Positions 1 through 8,745 of a stretch of DNA of 19,788 nucleotides are shown here, one piece after another (position 1 is the stretch's first letter; the number at the start of each line of letters is the position of its first letter). This DNA is from Lachnospiraceae bacterium (lineage in GTDB: Bacteria > Bacillota_A > Clostridia > Lachnospirales > Lachnospiraceae). The stretch is from contig JAGAUD010000004.1 in assembly GCA_017620975.1 (NCBI GenBank), positions 1 to 19,788 of the forward strand. Reading direction: 5' to 3'. The notes below the pieces were generated by a model. The model ran no database searches. It was not told the origin of the DNA and saw only the letters and a list, made by a program, of their open reading frames with translations. A program made the translations under genes and the position numbers.

Positions 1-1022
1 CCTTAAAGCAGATTAGACAGATTCCCGGCGTAACCGGCGTAATTTCTACACTGTACGGCACCGCACCCGGCGAAGTGTGGGAAATGGAAGATATTCTTGC
101 CCTGAAAAAAGAAATCGAGGATGCAGGCCTTAAGCTAATCGGTATTGAAAGCGTGAATATCCATGATGCAATCAAGGTTGGAACCCCTGACCGTGATAAA
201 TATATTGATAACTATATTACTACTCTGGAGCGTCTGGGACAGGCAGGCATCCATATGGTATGCTACAATTTTATGCCTGTATTTGACTGGACCAGAACCG
301 AGCTGGCACGTATGCGCCCCGACGGTTCCACCGTTTTAGCATACACTCAGGAGGCAGTTGACGCCCTTGACCCTGAGAAAATGTTTGAGTCCATCTCCGG
401 CGATATGAACGGTACCGTAATGCCCGGCTGGGAGCCCGAGCGTATGGCTCGCGTAAAGGAATTATTTGAGATGTACAAGGATGTGGATGATGAGAAGCTT
501 TTTGAAAACCTCAAATACTTCTTGGAGCGTATCATGCCCGTATGTGACAAGTATGACATTAATATGGCTATCCATCCCGATGATCCCGCATGGAGCGTTT
601 TCGGTCTTCCCCGTATCATCATCAACAAGGAAAACATCCTTCGCATGATGAAGATGGTTGACAACCCACATAATGGCGTTACCTTCTGCTCCGGCTCCTA
701 CGGAACCAATTTGGATAACGATCTACCCGATATGATTCGTTCCTTAAAGGGCAGAGTTCACTTTGCACATGTGCGCAACCTGAAGTTCAACTCTCCCACC
801 GATTTTGAGGAGGCTGCACATCTGTCCAGTGACGGAACCTTTGATATGTATGAAATCATGCGTGCACTGTATGAAACCGGCTTTACCGGACCTATCAGAC
901 CTGATCATGGCCGTATGATCTGGGACGAAGTAGCTATGCCCGGCTACGGTCTGTACGACAGAGCACTTGGTGCCTGCTACTTAAACGGACTGTGGGAAGC
1001 TATCGATAAGCAGCACAAATAA
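1..1022 (+). CDS. uxuA: Mannonate dehydratase UxuA, 5' end outside the window
   Basis: This is the 3' part of mannonate dehydratase, which converts D-mannonate to 2-keto-3-deoxy-D-gluconate in cytoplasmic glucuronate breakdown. The reading frame is already open at base 3 and begins with LKQIRQIPGVTGVISTLYG, a conserved near-N-terminal stretch of UxuA. About 339 residues are visible, so only some 15-20 are likely missing; the internal GTG at base 75 is not the start. Expected metal-site motifs are present: HPDDP (near base 573), TFCSGSYG (near 681), HFAHVRN (near 759) and RPDHGR near the C-terminus. The xylose-isomerase-like TIM barrel is complete as far as it can be seen. uxuB follows after 66 bases on the same strand, which supports a uxuAB operon whose promoter lies upstream of the window. 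Identification is confident from motifs and neighbour. Confidence 0.95.
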   Translation, partial: LKQIRQIPGVTGVISTLYGTAPGEVWEMEDILALKKEIEDAGLKLIGIESVNIHDAIKVGTPDRDKYIDNYITTLERLGQAGIHMVCYNFMPVFDWTRTELARMRPDGSTVLAYTQEAVDALDPEKMFESISGDMNGTVMPGWEPERMARVKELFEMYKDVDDEKLFENLKYFLERIMPVCDKYDINMAIHPDDPAWSVFGLPRIIINKENILRMMKMVDNPHNGVTFCSGSYGTNLDNDLPDMIRSLKGRVHFAHVRNLKFNSPTDFEEAAHLSSDGTFDMYEIMRALYETGFTGPIRPDHGRMIWDEVAMPGYGLYDRALGACYLNGLWEAIDKQHK

Positions 1023-1036
1023 ATAATGATTCAATC

Positions 1037-1060
1037 GGCGGCAGTTGTGTTACTGCCGCT
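1037..1060 (+). other. Intercistronic hairpin between uxuA and uxuB
   Basis: GCGGCAG at 1038-1044 pairs perfectly with CTGCCGC at 1053-1059 around an 8-base loop, and an extra G-U pair can extend the stem. It lies between the uxuA stop and the uxuB ribosome binding site. No T-run follows, so it is not a normal intrinsic terminator. It may stabilise or process the mRNA, but that role is inferred. Confidence 0.45.
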
Positions 1061-1088
1061 ATTCTCAGATAGGAAAGGAGTCTCCGTC

Positions 1089-2705
1089 ATGGAACTTACA
1101 TTAAATGGAATTTTGAAGGACCGCCGGGCATTCGAAGCTGCCGGCTATCGTCTTCCTGCTTTTGATTATGATAAAGTATCTGCTAAAACAAAATCAGAAC
1201 CCACTTGGATACACTTCGGCGCCGGCAATATCTTCCGTGCTTTCCAGTGTAATGTAGCGCAGAACCTTTTAAACGAAGGCGTTCTGGACACCGGTATCAT
1301 TGCTGTAGAAGGCTTTGACTATGAAATCATCGAGAAAATGTACCGCCCTCACGACAATCTGTCCATTCTTGCTACCTTAAAAGCAGACAACACGGTGGAC
1401 AAGACTATTGTAGGAAGCATCATGGAATCCCTGATCCTAGACAGTGACAACGAGGCTGAGTACAGTCGTCTGAAAGAAATCTTTGCAGCTCCTTCTCTCC
1501 AGATGGCAAGCTTTACCATTACTGAGAAGGGTTATGCAGTAACCGACCCTAAGGGCAACACTCTTCCTGCTATCGAAGCAGATTTCGGCAAGGGACCCGA
1601 GAAGCCCGCAAGTTACCTGGGAAAGGTAGTATCTCTGCTGTATCATCGTTATGTAAATGGCAAGCTGCCCATCGCTATGGTAAGTATGGACAACTGCTCC
1701 CACAATGGCGACAAGTTGGCTGCTGCTGTGACTGCTTTCGCAGATGCGTGGTGTAAGGCAGGCCTGGCTGAAGAAGGCTTTGCTGCTTATGTAAGAGATA
1801 CCGAGTCTGTTTCTTTCCCCTGGAGCATGATCGACAAGATTACTCCCAGACCCGATGCTTCTGTGGAAGCAATGCTTGAAAAAGACGGTATCGACGGGCT
1901 GGATGCAGTGGTTACCTCCAAGAACACCTACATTGCTCCTTTCGTAAATGCTGAGGAATGTGAATATTTGGTAATCGAGGATCGCTTCCCTAACGGCAAG
2001 CCTGCTCTGGAAAAAGGCGGGGTAATCTATACCGATCGTGAGACCGTAGATAAAGTAGAAAAGATGAAGGTCTGCACCTGCCTGAATCCTCTGCACACCA
2101 CTCTTGCTGTATATGGCTGCCTGCTGGGCTATCAGCTGATTTCCGAGGAAATGAAGAATCCTCTGTTAAAGAAGCTGGTTGAGACTATCGGTTATGTAGA
2201 AGGACTCCCTGTAGTAGTGGATCCCGGCATCCTGAATCCTAAAGAATTCATCGATACCGTTGTAACCATGCGTATTCCCAATCCTTTCATGCCGGATACC
2301 CCTCAGCGTATCGCTACCGATACCTCCCAGAAGCTGGCTATCCGCTTCGGCGAGACCATCAAGGCATACTTAAAGCGCGAAGATTTAAATGTAGCAGATT
2401 TAAAACTGATTCCTTTGGTATTTGCAGGCTGGCTGCGTTACCTGATGGCTATTGATGACAACGGCAATGCATTTACCTTAAGCCCGGATCCTCTTCTGGA
2501 TGCTGTAACTCCTTATGTAGCCGGTTACACTTTATCCGAAGAGCCCAAGGATCTGTCCGGTCTGGATGCGCTGCTTCGCAACGAGAAGATCTTCGGTGTA
2601 GACCTGATTGCCATTGGTATGGCCGACCAGGTAAAAGCTTACTTTACTGAACTATCTTCCGGTGTTGGTGCTGTAACAGCCACTCTTGAAAAGTATGTAA
2701 AATAA
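1089..2705 (+). CDS. uxuB: D-fructuronate reductase / mannitol dehydrogenase family
   Basis: This is a 538-residue member of the polyol-specific long-chain dehydrogenase family. Next to uxuA it is best read as fructuronate reductase, which interconverts fructuronate and mannonate with NAD(H). An N-terminal nucleotide-binding motif, IHFGAGNIFRAFQ, lies at about 41-53, FTITEKGY at 142-149 is typical of the family, and the catalytic K-x5-N-x2-H pattern is intact (K327, N333, H336). The ATG at 1089 is chosen because AGGAAAGGAG sits 8 bases upstream; an in-frame ATG at 1026 would add 21 residues with no SD and would read through the hairpin. It is longer than E. coli UxuB (about 486 residues). Tagaturonate reductase or mannitol dehydrogenase activity is possible from the family alone, but the uxuA neighbour favours UxuB. 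A strong terminator ends the unit. Confidence 0.9.
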   Translation: MELTLNGILKDRRAFEAAGYRLPAFDYDKVSAKTKSEPTWIHFGAGNIFRAFQCNVAQNLLNEGVLDTGIIAVEGFDYEIIEKMYRPHDNLSILATLKADNTVDKTIVGSIMESLILDSDNEAEYSRLKEIFAAPSLQMASFTITEKGYAVTDPKGNTLPAIEADFGKGPEKPASYLGKVVSLLYHRYVNGKLPIAMVSMDNCSHNGDKLAAAVTAFADAWCKAGLAEEGFAAYVRDTESVSFPWSMIDKITPRPDASVEAMLEKDGIDGLDAVVTSKNTYIAPFVNAEECEYLVIEDRFPNGKPALEKGGVIYTDRETVDKVEKMKVCTCLNPLHTTLAVYGCLLGYQLISEEMKNPLLKKLVETIGYVEGLPVVVDPGILNPKEFIDTVVTMRIPNPFMPDTPQRIATDTSQKLAIRFGETIKAYLKREDLNVADLKLIPLVFAGWLRYLMAIDDNGNAFTLSPDPLLDAVTPYVAGYTLSEEPKDLSGLDALLRNEKIFGVDLIAIGMADQVKAYFTELSSGVGAVTATLEKYVK

Positions 2706-2714
2706 TCAATCAGA

Positions 2715-2772
2715 TAGCCTGAAATATTTCTAATCTGCTGCAGTGTGCGGAAATATTTCAGGCTACTTTTTT
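2715..2772 (+). terminator. Strong intrinsic terminator after uxuAB
   Basis: A perfect 16-bp inverted repeat (TAGCCTGAAATATTTC at 2715-2730 with its complement at 2750-2765) encloses a 19-base loop. It is followed by CTTTTTTA, and starts 10 bases after the uxuB stop codon. Confidence 0.88.
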
Positions 2773-2891
2773 ATATAAGATTATCACTCATACTTTGCCA
2801 AGTTGTCTCCTTGTCCTCTGCCCGCCTTCCGCAGAATCTATATCCACACTTCAAATGCGCATTTTCCTAACTTTTATACAAAGATTTTATA

Positions 2892-2921
2892 TTTACTCTT
2901 CTTTATGCTATCACTTATAAT
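2892..2921 (+). promoter_or_regulatory. Candidate sigma-A promoter for the GH2 gene
   Basis: TTTACT (2892-2897) and a perfect TATAAT (2916-2921) are separated by 18 bases in an A/T-rich region about 40 bases upstream of the GH2 start. The rest of 2773-2961 shows no gene and no clear operator or riboswitch. Confidence 0.55.
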
Positions 2922-2961
2922 GTAAAAAAACCATCATTTTTTAGGAGAAAAGGAGACAACA

Positions 2962-4746
2962 ATGAATATACCTCGCGCAGAACATCCCTGGCCCCAATGG
3001 GAAAGAGCTAACTGGATGAACTTAAACGGAACCTGGGAATTTGAGTTTGATTTCGGTACCAGTGCCATTGAACGTAAACTCTGGGAAAAAGAAAAATTCG
3101 ACAAGGAAATCATCGTTCCTTTCTGCCCGGAAAGCAAACTCTCCGGCATCGGCTACACAGATTTTATCGACGGTGTTGCCTACAGAAGAACATTTACTCT
3201 GGCAGAAAAAGAAGTATGCGGCAAAACACTGCTCCACTTCGGAGCTGTTGACTATACTACAGATGTGTATGTCAACAATACATACGTGGGCCAGCACAAA
3301 GGCGGCTATACTTCATTCTCTTTTGATATCACGAAATACGTAAAAGAAGGGGAGAACACTCTCTTCGTAGCTGTCAAGGATGATGTAAGAAGCGGTCTTC
3401 AGCCCAAAGGAAAACAGGCTCATCGTTACGCCTCCTCCGGCTGCGATTATACCAGAACCACCGGTATCTGGCAGACTGTATGGCTGGAGTTCGTCCCTCA
3501 AATTTACATAAAATCTGCAAAATATTATGCAGACCCTGCCAATTCCTGCCTTACCGTAACCGGTATCACAGAAGGTGTCGGTACACTTACCTTGAAAGCT
3601 GAATGGGAGGGAAAAACAGTGGCTGTCAAATCCCTTACTTCTAATGGCGGTTTCTTCAGTGCCACACTGGAGCTTTCTGAACTGCACCTCTGGGAAGCAG
3701 GCAAAGGCGGCCTTTATGACCTGACTCTCACTTATGGCGAAGACACCGTAAAGAGTTACTTTGGCATGCGTACCACCCGCTTTGAGGGAAAGAAATATCT
3801 GTTAAACGACAAGCCTTTATTCCAGAGAACAGTCCTTGATCAGGGCTTCTATCCGGACGGCATCTATACCGCTCCCACTGAGGAAGACCTTGTAAAAGAC
3901 ATTGAGCTTTCCTATGCTGCAGGATTTAACGGTGCAAGACTTCACGAGAAAGTGTTTGAGTCCAGATTCCTGTATCACTGCGACAGACTGGGATACCTGG
4001 TATGGGGCGAATATCCTAACTGGGGATTTGACCATTCTCTGCCTAACGCCACAGAAATCTATATGAAAGAATGGCATGAAGCAGTTGAACGTGACTTTAA
4101 CCATCCTGCAATCATCGGTTGGTGCCCTTTTAACGAAACCTGGGGATATTGGGAGAATAAGTCCAAGAATGCTCTTATCAGCAGCATCCATTATTTTACA
4201 AAGCTGTTGGATCCTACCAGACCCTGCATTGATACCAGTGGTAATTATCATGCATCTACTGAAATTTATGACATCCATGATTATGACCAGAACCCTGCTA
4301 CCTTCAAGCAGCGTTGGGATGCTTTCACCAGTCTTGCCAAAGAATCCAATGACTGCATCGAAGCAAGCTCTCCGTTCTTCTGGGTAAACAGTCCGGCCAA
4401 CGGTAATTATTCTAAAAATGGCAGCGGCGTTTCTCCTTTCTTCAGTCAGGATTATCATGGAGAACCCATTTTCGTCAGCGAATACGGCGGAATTCAATGG
4501 GTCAAGAATGCTACGGAAGGTTGGGGATACGGACAGGCTCCTAAGTCAGAGGAAGAGTTTTTTGCCCGCTATAAGGGTCTTACAGATGCTTTGTTGGATA
4601 ATGAAGATATCTTTGGTTTCTGCTATACGCAGCTTTACGATATCGAGCAGGAAATCAACGGACTCTATACTTATGAGCGCGCAGAGAAATTTGATATCAA
4701 TATTATAAAGGAAATCAACCAAAGAAAAGCTGCCATAGAGAAATAA
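2962..4746 (+). CDS. Glycoside hydrolase family 2 enzyme
   Basis: This is a 594-residue exo-glycosidase of the GH2 beta-galactosidase/beta-glucuronidase type. The order is an N-terminal jelly-roll sugar-binding domain (about 10-180, with GTWEFEFD near 23 and the GIWQTVWLE segment near 168), an immunoglobulin-like domain (about 181-275) and a TIM barrel (about 276-590). Both catalytic residues are present: acid/base E392 in PFNETWG and nucleophile E507 in FVSEYGG. There is no signal peptide, so it acts in the cytoplasm on imported oligosaccharides. AGGAG lies 6 bases before the ATG, and the gene has its own promoter and terminator. The Asn-x-Lys motif that selects the glucuronate carboxylate in true beta-glucuronidases is not seen at the expected C-terminal place, which reads EINGLYTYER. 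The substrate is therefore open despite the uxuAB neighbour. Confidence 0.88.
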   Translation: MNIPRAEHPWPQWERANWMNLNGTWEFEFDFGTSAIERKLWEKEKFDKEIIVPFCPESKLSGIGYTDFIDGVAYRRTFTLAEKEVCGKTLLHFGAVDYTTDVYVNNTYVGQHKGGYTSFSFDITKYVKEGENTLFVAVKDDVRSGLQPKGKQAHRYASSGCDYTRTTGIWQTVWLEFVPQIYIKSAKYYADPANSCLTVTGITEGVGTLTLKAEWEGKTVAVKSLTSNGGFFSATLELSELHLWEAGKGGLYDLTLTYGEDTVKSYFGMRTTRFEGKKYLLNDKPLFQRTVLDQGFYPDGIYTAPTEEDLVKDIELSYAAGFNGARLHEKVFESRFLYHCDRLGYLVWGEYPNWGFDHSLPNATEIYMKEWHEAVERDFNHPAIIGWCPFNETWGYWENKSKNALISSIHYFTKLLDPTRPCIDTSGNYHASTEIYDIHDYDQNPATFKQRWDAFTSLAKESNDCIEASSPFFWVNSPANGNYSKNGSGVSPFFSQDYHGEPIFVSEYGGIQWVKNATEGWGYGQAPKSEEEFFARYKGLTDALLDNEDIFGFCYTQLYDIEQEINGLYTYERAEKFDINIIKEINQRKAAIEK

Positions 4747-4786
4747 GATATGAATGTGGTCAGCGTGTACGCCTATCGGGTGCACT

Positions 4787-4831
4787 AAAGAAGAGGAAGG
4801 AACTGTCATTTGACGTTTCTTCCTCTTTTTT
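4787..4831 (+). terminator. Intrinsic terminator after the GH2 gene
   Basis: The purine arm at 4787-4803 pairs with GTTTCTTCCTCTTTTT at 4815-4830, with one G-U pair and an 11-base loop. The 3' arm runs into a T-tract. It lies 40 bases after the GH2 stop. Confidence 0.82.
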
Positions 4832-4842
4832 AATGGCTGCTC

Positions 4843-4871
4843 TTGCATCTTTCCTCCAAAAGCACTAAAAT
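4843..4871 (+). promoter_or_regulatory. Candidate promoter for the ABC exporter operon
   Basis: TTGCAT (4843-4848), a 17-base spacer and TAAAAT (4866-4871) lie just downstream of the GH2 terminator and about 35 bases before the first ABC gene. The -35 is poor and the -10 is good, so this is a moderate call. Confidence 0.4.
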
Positions 4872-4889
4872 AGTAAATACGCGACAAAA

Positions 4890-4909
4890 GGGAGGTAAAA
4901 ATGTTTTGA
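4890..4909 (+). promoter_or_regulatory. SD site with competing ATG-stop and TTG starts
   Basis: GGGAGG at 4890-4895 is followed after 5 bases by ATG TTT TGA (4901-4909), a two-codon ORF. The transporter frame instead begins at TTG 4906-4908, which overlaps that TGA and lies 10 bases from the SD. One extra T in the TTTT run at 4904-4907 would join the ATG to the transporter frame. Confidence 0.6.
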
Positions 4910-6681
4910 ATTCATTTCAGTTTATTGCACAATACATCAAGCGTCATCGTTTTCAATATGTGGCAGGCATAATCACGCTCTTTGTAGTAGATTTTGCCAA
5001 CCTGTTTATTCCGAAACTGACCGGTACTATAACTGATGGCTTGACAGCTCATACACTTGACTGGAACGGCATAAAGCTGTGCCTGCTTCAAATTTTCCTG
5101 TTGGGCCTGACTCTGGCCATCGGCCGTTTCCTGTGGAGATTTTTTATCTTTGGTGCTGCCCGTTCCATTGAAAAAGAGCTTCGAAACGATATGTTCAGCC
5201 ATCTGGAAAAAATGAGTGTGGAATATTATAACGAGCATAAGACCGGTGATTTGATGACCCGTTTTACCAGCGATCTGAATGCAGTGCGCATGTCCATAGG
5301 TCCTGCTATTATCTGTGTGTTCGATGCTTCTGTAATGACAGTAATGGTCATCCTTCAGATGATGAATTATGTTAACGTAAAACTGACTCTATTGGCACTG
5401 ATTCCTATGATTATCATCTGTGTGGGAGAGATTTATTATGGAAAGATCATGCACCCCAGATACAAGGCACGCCAGGAGGCAGTGTCCAATCTGACTGACT
5501 ACGTGCAGGAAAGCTTCTCAGGCGTCCGTGTCATTAAAGCTTTTGTGAGAGAACGTGCTCAGATGAGAGAATTTGCCCGCGCCAACCAAAACACTATGGA
5601 CAAGAACCTGAATGTGGTACGCCTTCAGGCAATTGTCATCCCGCTTCTGGATGTCATAATCGGCTTCAGCAGCCTTGTCACACTTGTGTATGGCGGTTAT
5701 CTGGCACTGACCGGTGAAATCACTCTGGGACGTTTCGTGGCCTTCAATCAATACATTAATATGCTGGTATGGCCTATGCTGGCCTGCGGAGATGCCATCA
5801 ATATGTTTTCCCAGGGAGCTGCTTCCATCCGCCGTATTCAGGATGTATTTGATGAAAAGCCGGAGATTCATGATACGGAAGAAACTCAAGTCATTGACAG
5901 CCTTCAGGGTAATATCACATTCTCTCACTTGACCTTTATTCATCGCGGGCATAGTGAGCCTACCTTGAAAGATATCAATCTGGAGATCCCTGCAGGCACT
6001 ACTCTGGCTGTCATCGGACGGACAGGCAATGGAAAATCAACCCTTGTCAATCTCCTGCTCCACCTTTATAACACCAAACCCGGTATGATTCTTCTGGATG
6101 GCCGTGATATCAACACGGTTCCTTTAAAAATACTGCGCGAAAATATTGCTTACGTACCTCAGGACAATTTCCTGTTTTCCGATACCTTAAAGTCCAACAT
6201 TGCTTTTGGAGTTGAGGACGAGGACATGAATCGTATTGTAAAAGCTACCCAGGCTGCCTGCATTCATGAAAATATCATCTCCTTCCCGGATGGCTATGAA
6301 ACGATCGTAGGTGAGCGCGGTGTCACCCTGTCCGGCGGGCAGAAGCAACGAAGCTCCATTGCCAGGGCACTGATGAAAGATGCACCTATCTTAATTCTTG
6401 ACGATGCTTTATCAGCCGTGGATACCGATACCGAGGAGCAGATTCTTACGAATCTGAAAAAGAACCGGGCCGGTAAAACCACGATCCTTATCGCGCACCG
6501 CATTTCCACTATCCAGAATGCAGACATCATCATGGTTCTGGAAGATGGGGAGGCCCGTGAAATCGGCAATCACAACGAACTGATGGCTCTGGGCGGCATT
6601 TACAGGGATATGTTCGAGAAACAGCAGCTGGAAGCCGCTATCGGTGAAAAGCGGGCTGCTTTACAGGAGGAACACGCATGA
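4906..6681 (+). CDS. ABC exporter half-transporter, degenerate-site subunit (BmrC/YheI-like)
   Basis: This is a 591-residue type IV ABC exporter subunit with an N-terminal six-helix membrane domain (about 1-310) and a C-terminal ATPase. ATPase motifs are Walker A GRTGNGKST (371-379), Q-loop YVPQDNFLF, signature LSGGQKQR (from 475), Walker B ILILDDALSAVD and H-loop AHRIST. The residue after the Walker B aspartate is D500 where catalytic subunits carry Glu, so this subunit should form the non-hydrolysing site of a heterodimer. The start is taken as TTG 4906: it is the first plausible in-frame start after the SD, and upstream frame (to 4843) lacks an SD. An ATG in another frame at 4901 has better spacing, so a homopolymer error is possible. 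The stop overlaps the next start (ATGA). Likely substrates are drugs or lipids; the substrate cannot be read from sequence. Confidence 0.88.
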   Translation: MNSFQFIAQYIKRHRFQYVAGIITLFVVDFANLFIPKLTGTITDGLTAHTLDWNGIKLCLLQIFLLGLTLAIGRFLWRFFIFGAARSIEKELRNDMFSHLEKMSVEYYNEHKTGDLMTRFTSDLNAVRMSIGPAIICVFDASVMTVMVILQMMNYVNVKLTLLALIPMIIICVGEIYYGKIMHPRYKARQEAVSNLTDYVQESFSGVRVIKAFVRERAQMREFARANQNTMDKNLNVVRLQAIVIPLLDVIIGFSSLVTLVYGGYLALTGEITLGRFVAFNQYINMLVWPMLACGDAINMFSQGAASIRRIQDVFDEKPEIHDTEETQVIDSLQGNITFSHLTFIHRGHSEPTLKDINLEIPAGTTLAVIGRTGNGKSTLVNLLLHLYNTKPGMILLDGRDINTVPLKILRENIAYVPQDNFLFSDTLKSNIAFGVEDEDMNRIVKATQAACIHENIISFPDGYETIVGERGVTLSGGQKQRSSIARALMKDAPILILDDALSAVDTDTEEQILTNLKKNRAGKTTILIAHRISTIQNADIIMVLEDGEAREIGNHNELMALGGIYRDMFEKQQLEAAIGEKRAALQEEHA

Positions 6682-8708
6682 AAAGATTACTTGGATATTT
6701 AAAGCCTCATAAATGGGTCATGACTGCTGCCACCCTTCTGGTGCTGTTCATCATTGTAGTGGAGCTCTACCGTCCCATCATTATCGGCGACGCTATCGAT
6801 AACTATATCAATGGATATTACAGACCTTATTATGTGACAGAAGAAAGCACACCGGAAACGGTTCGGTATGGGAATCTGTATCTGGCGAGAGTGCCGCTTG
6901 GAAGTAAAGAAGATATCAGCGATGTCGCTACAGACGCACTTTCCGGTGGGAATACTTTTGCTGACGCTTCCTACTACCAGATCCTACTCTATCAGGATCA
7001 GTATTACATGGCTGAGAATCTGACCTTCGAGGAGACACAGCTTCTTGCCGATGCAGATAACGACACTTTACAGACATATGCTGAAACTCGTTCCAGGCTG
7101 TTAAGCAGTGACGATTTGAAAGAACTGCGCCGTTTCGATTTCTTCGGTATTCTGAAAGCAGCCGCCCTCTATCTGCTGATGCTGTTCGTAGGCTTTGTCT
7201 TAAATGCCGCTGATACCTGGATGCTTCAGCGCATGGGACAAAATATTATCTACCGCATGAGAGAAGAAGTCTTCGGACATATCCATAGTCTGTCACTCAA
7301 CTTCTTCAATACCACTCCTGTGGGAAAACTGGTTACCCGTGTCAGCAATGATACAGAAGCTGTCAACGAACTGTTTACCACCATACTTGTAAAGCTGTTT
7401 AAGAATATTGTGAAAATTATCGGCTATGCAGTGGTCATGATTTCCATCAACGCAGGAATGGCTCTGGTATCCTTCCTGCTGCTTCCTGTAGTAACGGTAC
7501 TGACCTTCTTCTTCCGTTACATGTCCAGGAAAGCTTACCAGATCACCCGTAATAAGATTACGGAGTTGAATACCTTCCTGTCCGAGCATATCTCCGGCAT
7601 GAAGCTGATTCAGATTTTTGCCAGAGAGGACGAAAAGTATAAGGAATTTGAGCACAAGTCCCGGGAACTGTTCCGTGCCAACTGGCGTGAAGTCATGACG
7701 TTTGCTATCTTCCGTCCTTCCATTTATTTGATATCCATTCTGGCCATGATCATTGTTATCGGTACCGGAAGCTCCTACGTACTGAGCGGAACGTTATCAC
7801 TGGGAACCCTGTTCATCTTTGTCAGCTACATCAGTTCCTTCTTTGAACCCATTCAGGAACTGGCAGAACAATTCGGTACGCTGCAGTCCTCCCTGGCCTC
7901 TGCCGAGAAGATCTTTTCCATTCTCGATGAGAAGCCGGAAATTGTAAATCCGAACAAGCCCGTTTCTGTGCAGATTCAGGGAAGAATTGAATTTAAGCAT
8001 GTATGGTTTGCCTATGAAAAAGATGATTATATCCTGAAAGATGTCAGCTTTGTCATCCGTCCCGGTGAAAAGGTGGCTTTCGTGGGAGCCACCGGTGCAG
8101 GTAAGACTTCTATTTTGAACTTAATTGGCAGATATTTCGATATTCAGAAAGGTGAGATTCTGATTGACGGGGTGAATATCAAGGATATTGATACGGATGT
8201 GCTGAGAGGAGCAATCGGTCAGGTACAGCAGGATGTGTTCCTGTTTACCGGAGATATTAAAAGCAATATCTCGCTAGGCAACGAAAATATTTCACCGGAA
8301 GATGTAAGGGCTGCCGCCCACACTGTCCATGCAGATACTTTTATTGAAAAAATGCCGGAAAGCTACGATGCACCCGTTACAGAGCGGGGAAGCACGTTAT
8401 CTGCGGGTCAGCGTCAGTTGATATCCTTTGCCCGCACCCTGGCTTACAAGCCATCTATCCTGGTGCTGGATGAGGCTACTGCCAACATTGATACGGAGAC
8501 GGAAAGCCTGATCACCCAGGCACTTTCTACTCTGATGGAGGGGCGCACCACTATCATGGTAGCCCACAGACTTTCTACTATTCAGCATGCGGATAAGATT
8601 ATTGTTATGCATAAGGGGCAGATCAAAGAGGCCGGGTCTCACCAGGAACTGCTGGCACAGAATGGTCTGTATAAGAAGTTGTATGATCTGCAGTTGGTAG
8701 AATCATAA
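6678..8708 (+). CDS. ABC exporter half-transporter, catalytic subunit with extracytoplasmic insert (BmrD/YheH-like)
   Basis: This 676-residue partner of the preceding subunit starts in a 4-base ATGA overlap, with AGGAGG 7 bases upstream, so translation is probably coupled. After the first membrane helix (about 14-35) comes an insert of roughly 100 residues, about 45-148, rich in Asp, Glu and Tyr. It should lie outside the membrane and has no counterpart in the first subunit. Further helices follow to about 400, then the ATPase: Walker A GATGAGKT (470-477), Q-loop QVQQDVFLF, signature LSAGQRQL (from 574, degenerate at the third position), Walker B ILVLDEATANID with catalytic E599, and AHRLST. 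A catalytic Glu here with a weakened signature, and the reverse in the partner, is the pattern of BmrCD/LmrCD/TM287-288 heterodimers. About 675 residues is the usual length for BmrD-like proteins. Confidence 0.9.
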   Translation: MKRLLGYLKPHKWVMTAATLLVLFIIVVELYRPIIIGDAIDNYINGYYRPYYVTEESTPETVRYGNLYLARVPLGSKEDISDVATDALSGGNTFADASYYQILLYQDQYYMAENLTFEETQLLADADNDTLQTYAETRSRLLSSDDLKELRRFDFFGILKAAALYLLMLFVGFVLNAADTWMLQRMGQNIIYRMREEVFGHIHSLSLNFFNTTPVGKLVTRVSNDTEAVNELFTTILVKLFKNIVKIIGYAVVMISINAGMALVSFLLLPVVTVLTFFFRYMSRKAYQITRNKITELNTFLSEHISGMKLIQIFAREDEKYKEFEHKSRELFRANWREVMTFAIFRPSIYLISILAMIIVIGTGSSYVLSGTLSLGTLFIFVSYISSFFEPIQELAEQFGTLQSSLASAEKIFSILDEKPEIVNPNKPVSVQIQGRIEFKHVWFAYEKDDYILKDVSFVIRPGEKVAFVGATGAGKTSILNLIGRYFDIQKGEILIDGVNIKDIDTDVLRGAIGQVQQDVFLFTGDIKSNISLGNENISPEDVRAAAHTVHADTFIEKMPESYDAPVTERGSTLSAGQRQLISFARTLAYKPSILVLDEATANIDTETESLITQALSTLMEGRTTIMVAHRLSTIQHADKIIVMHKGQIKEAGSHQELLAQNGLYKKLYDLQLVES

Positions 8709-8745
8709 TAGATTAAGACACTTCATTTGACACACAGTGTATTTA

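Noticed and set aside
3817..4497. 226-codon minus-strand frame opposite the GH2 gene
   Set aside because: There is no SD or recognisable domain; the plus strand carries both GH2 catalytic glutamates.
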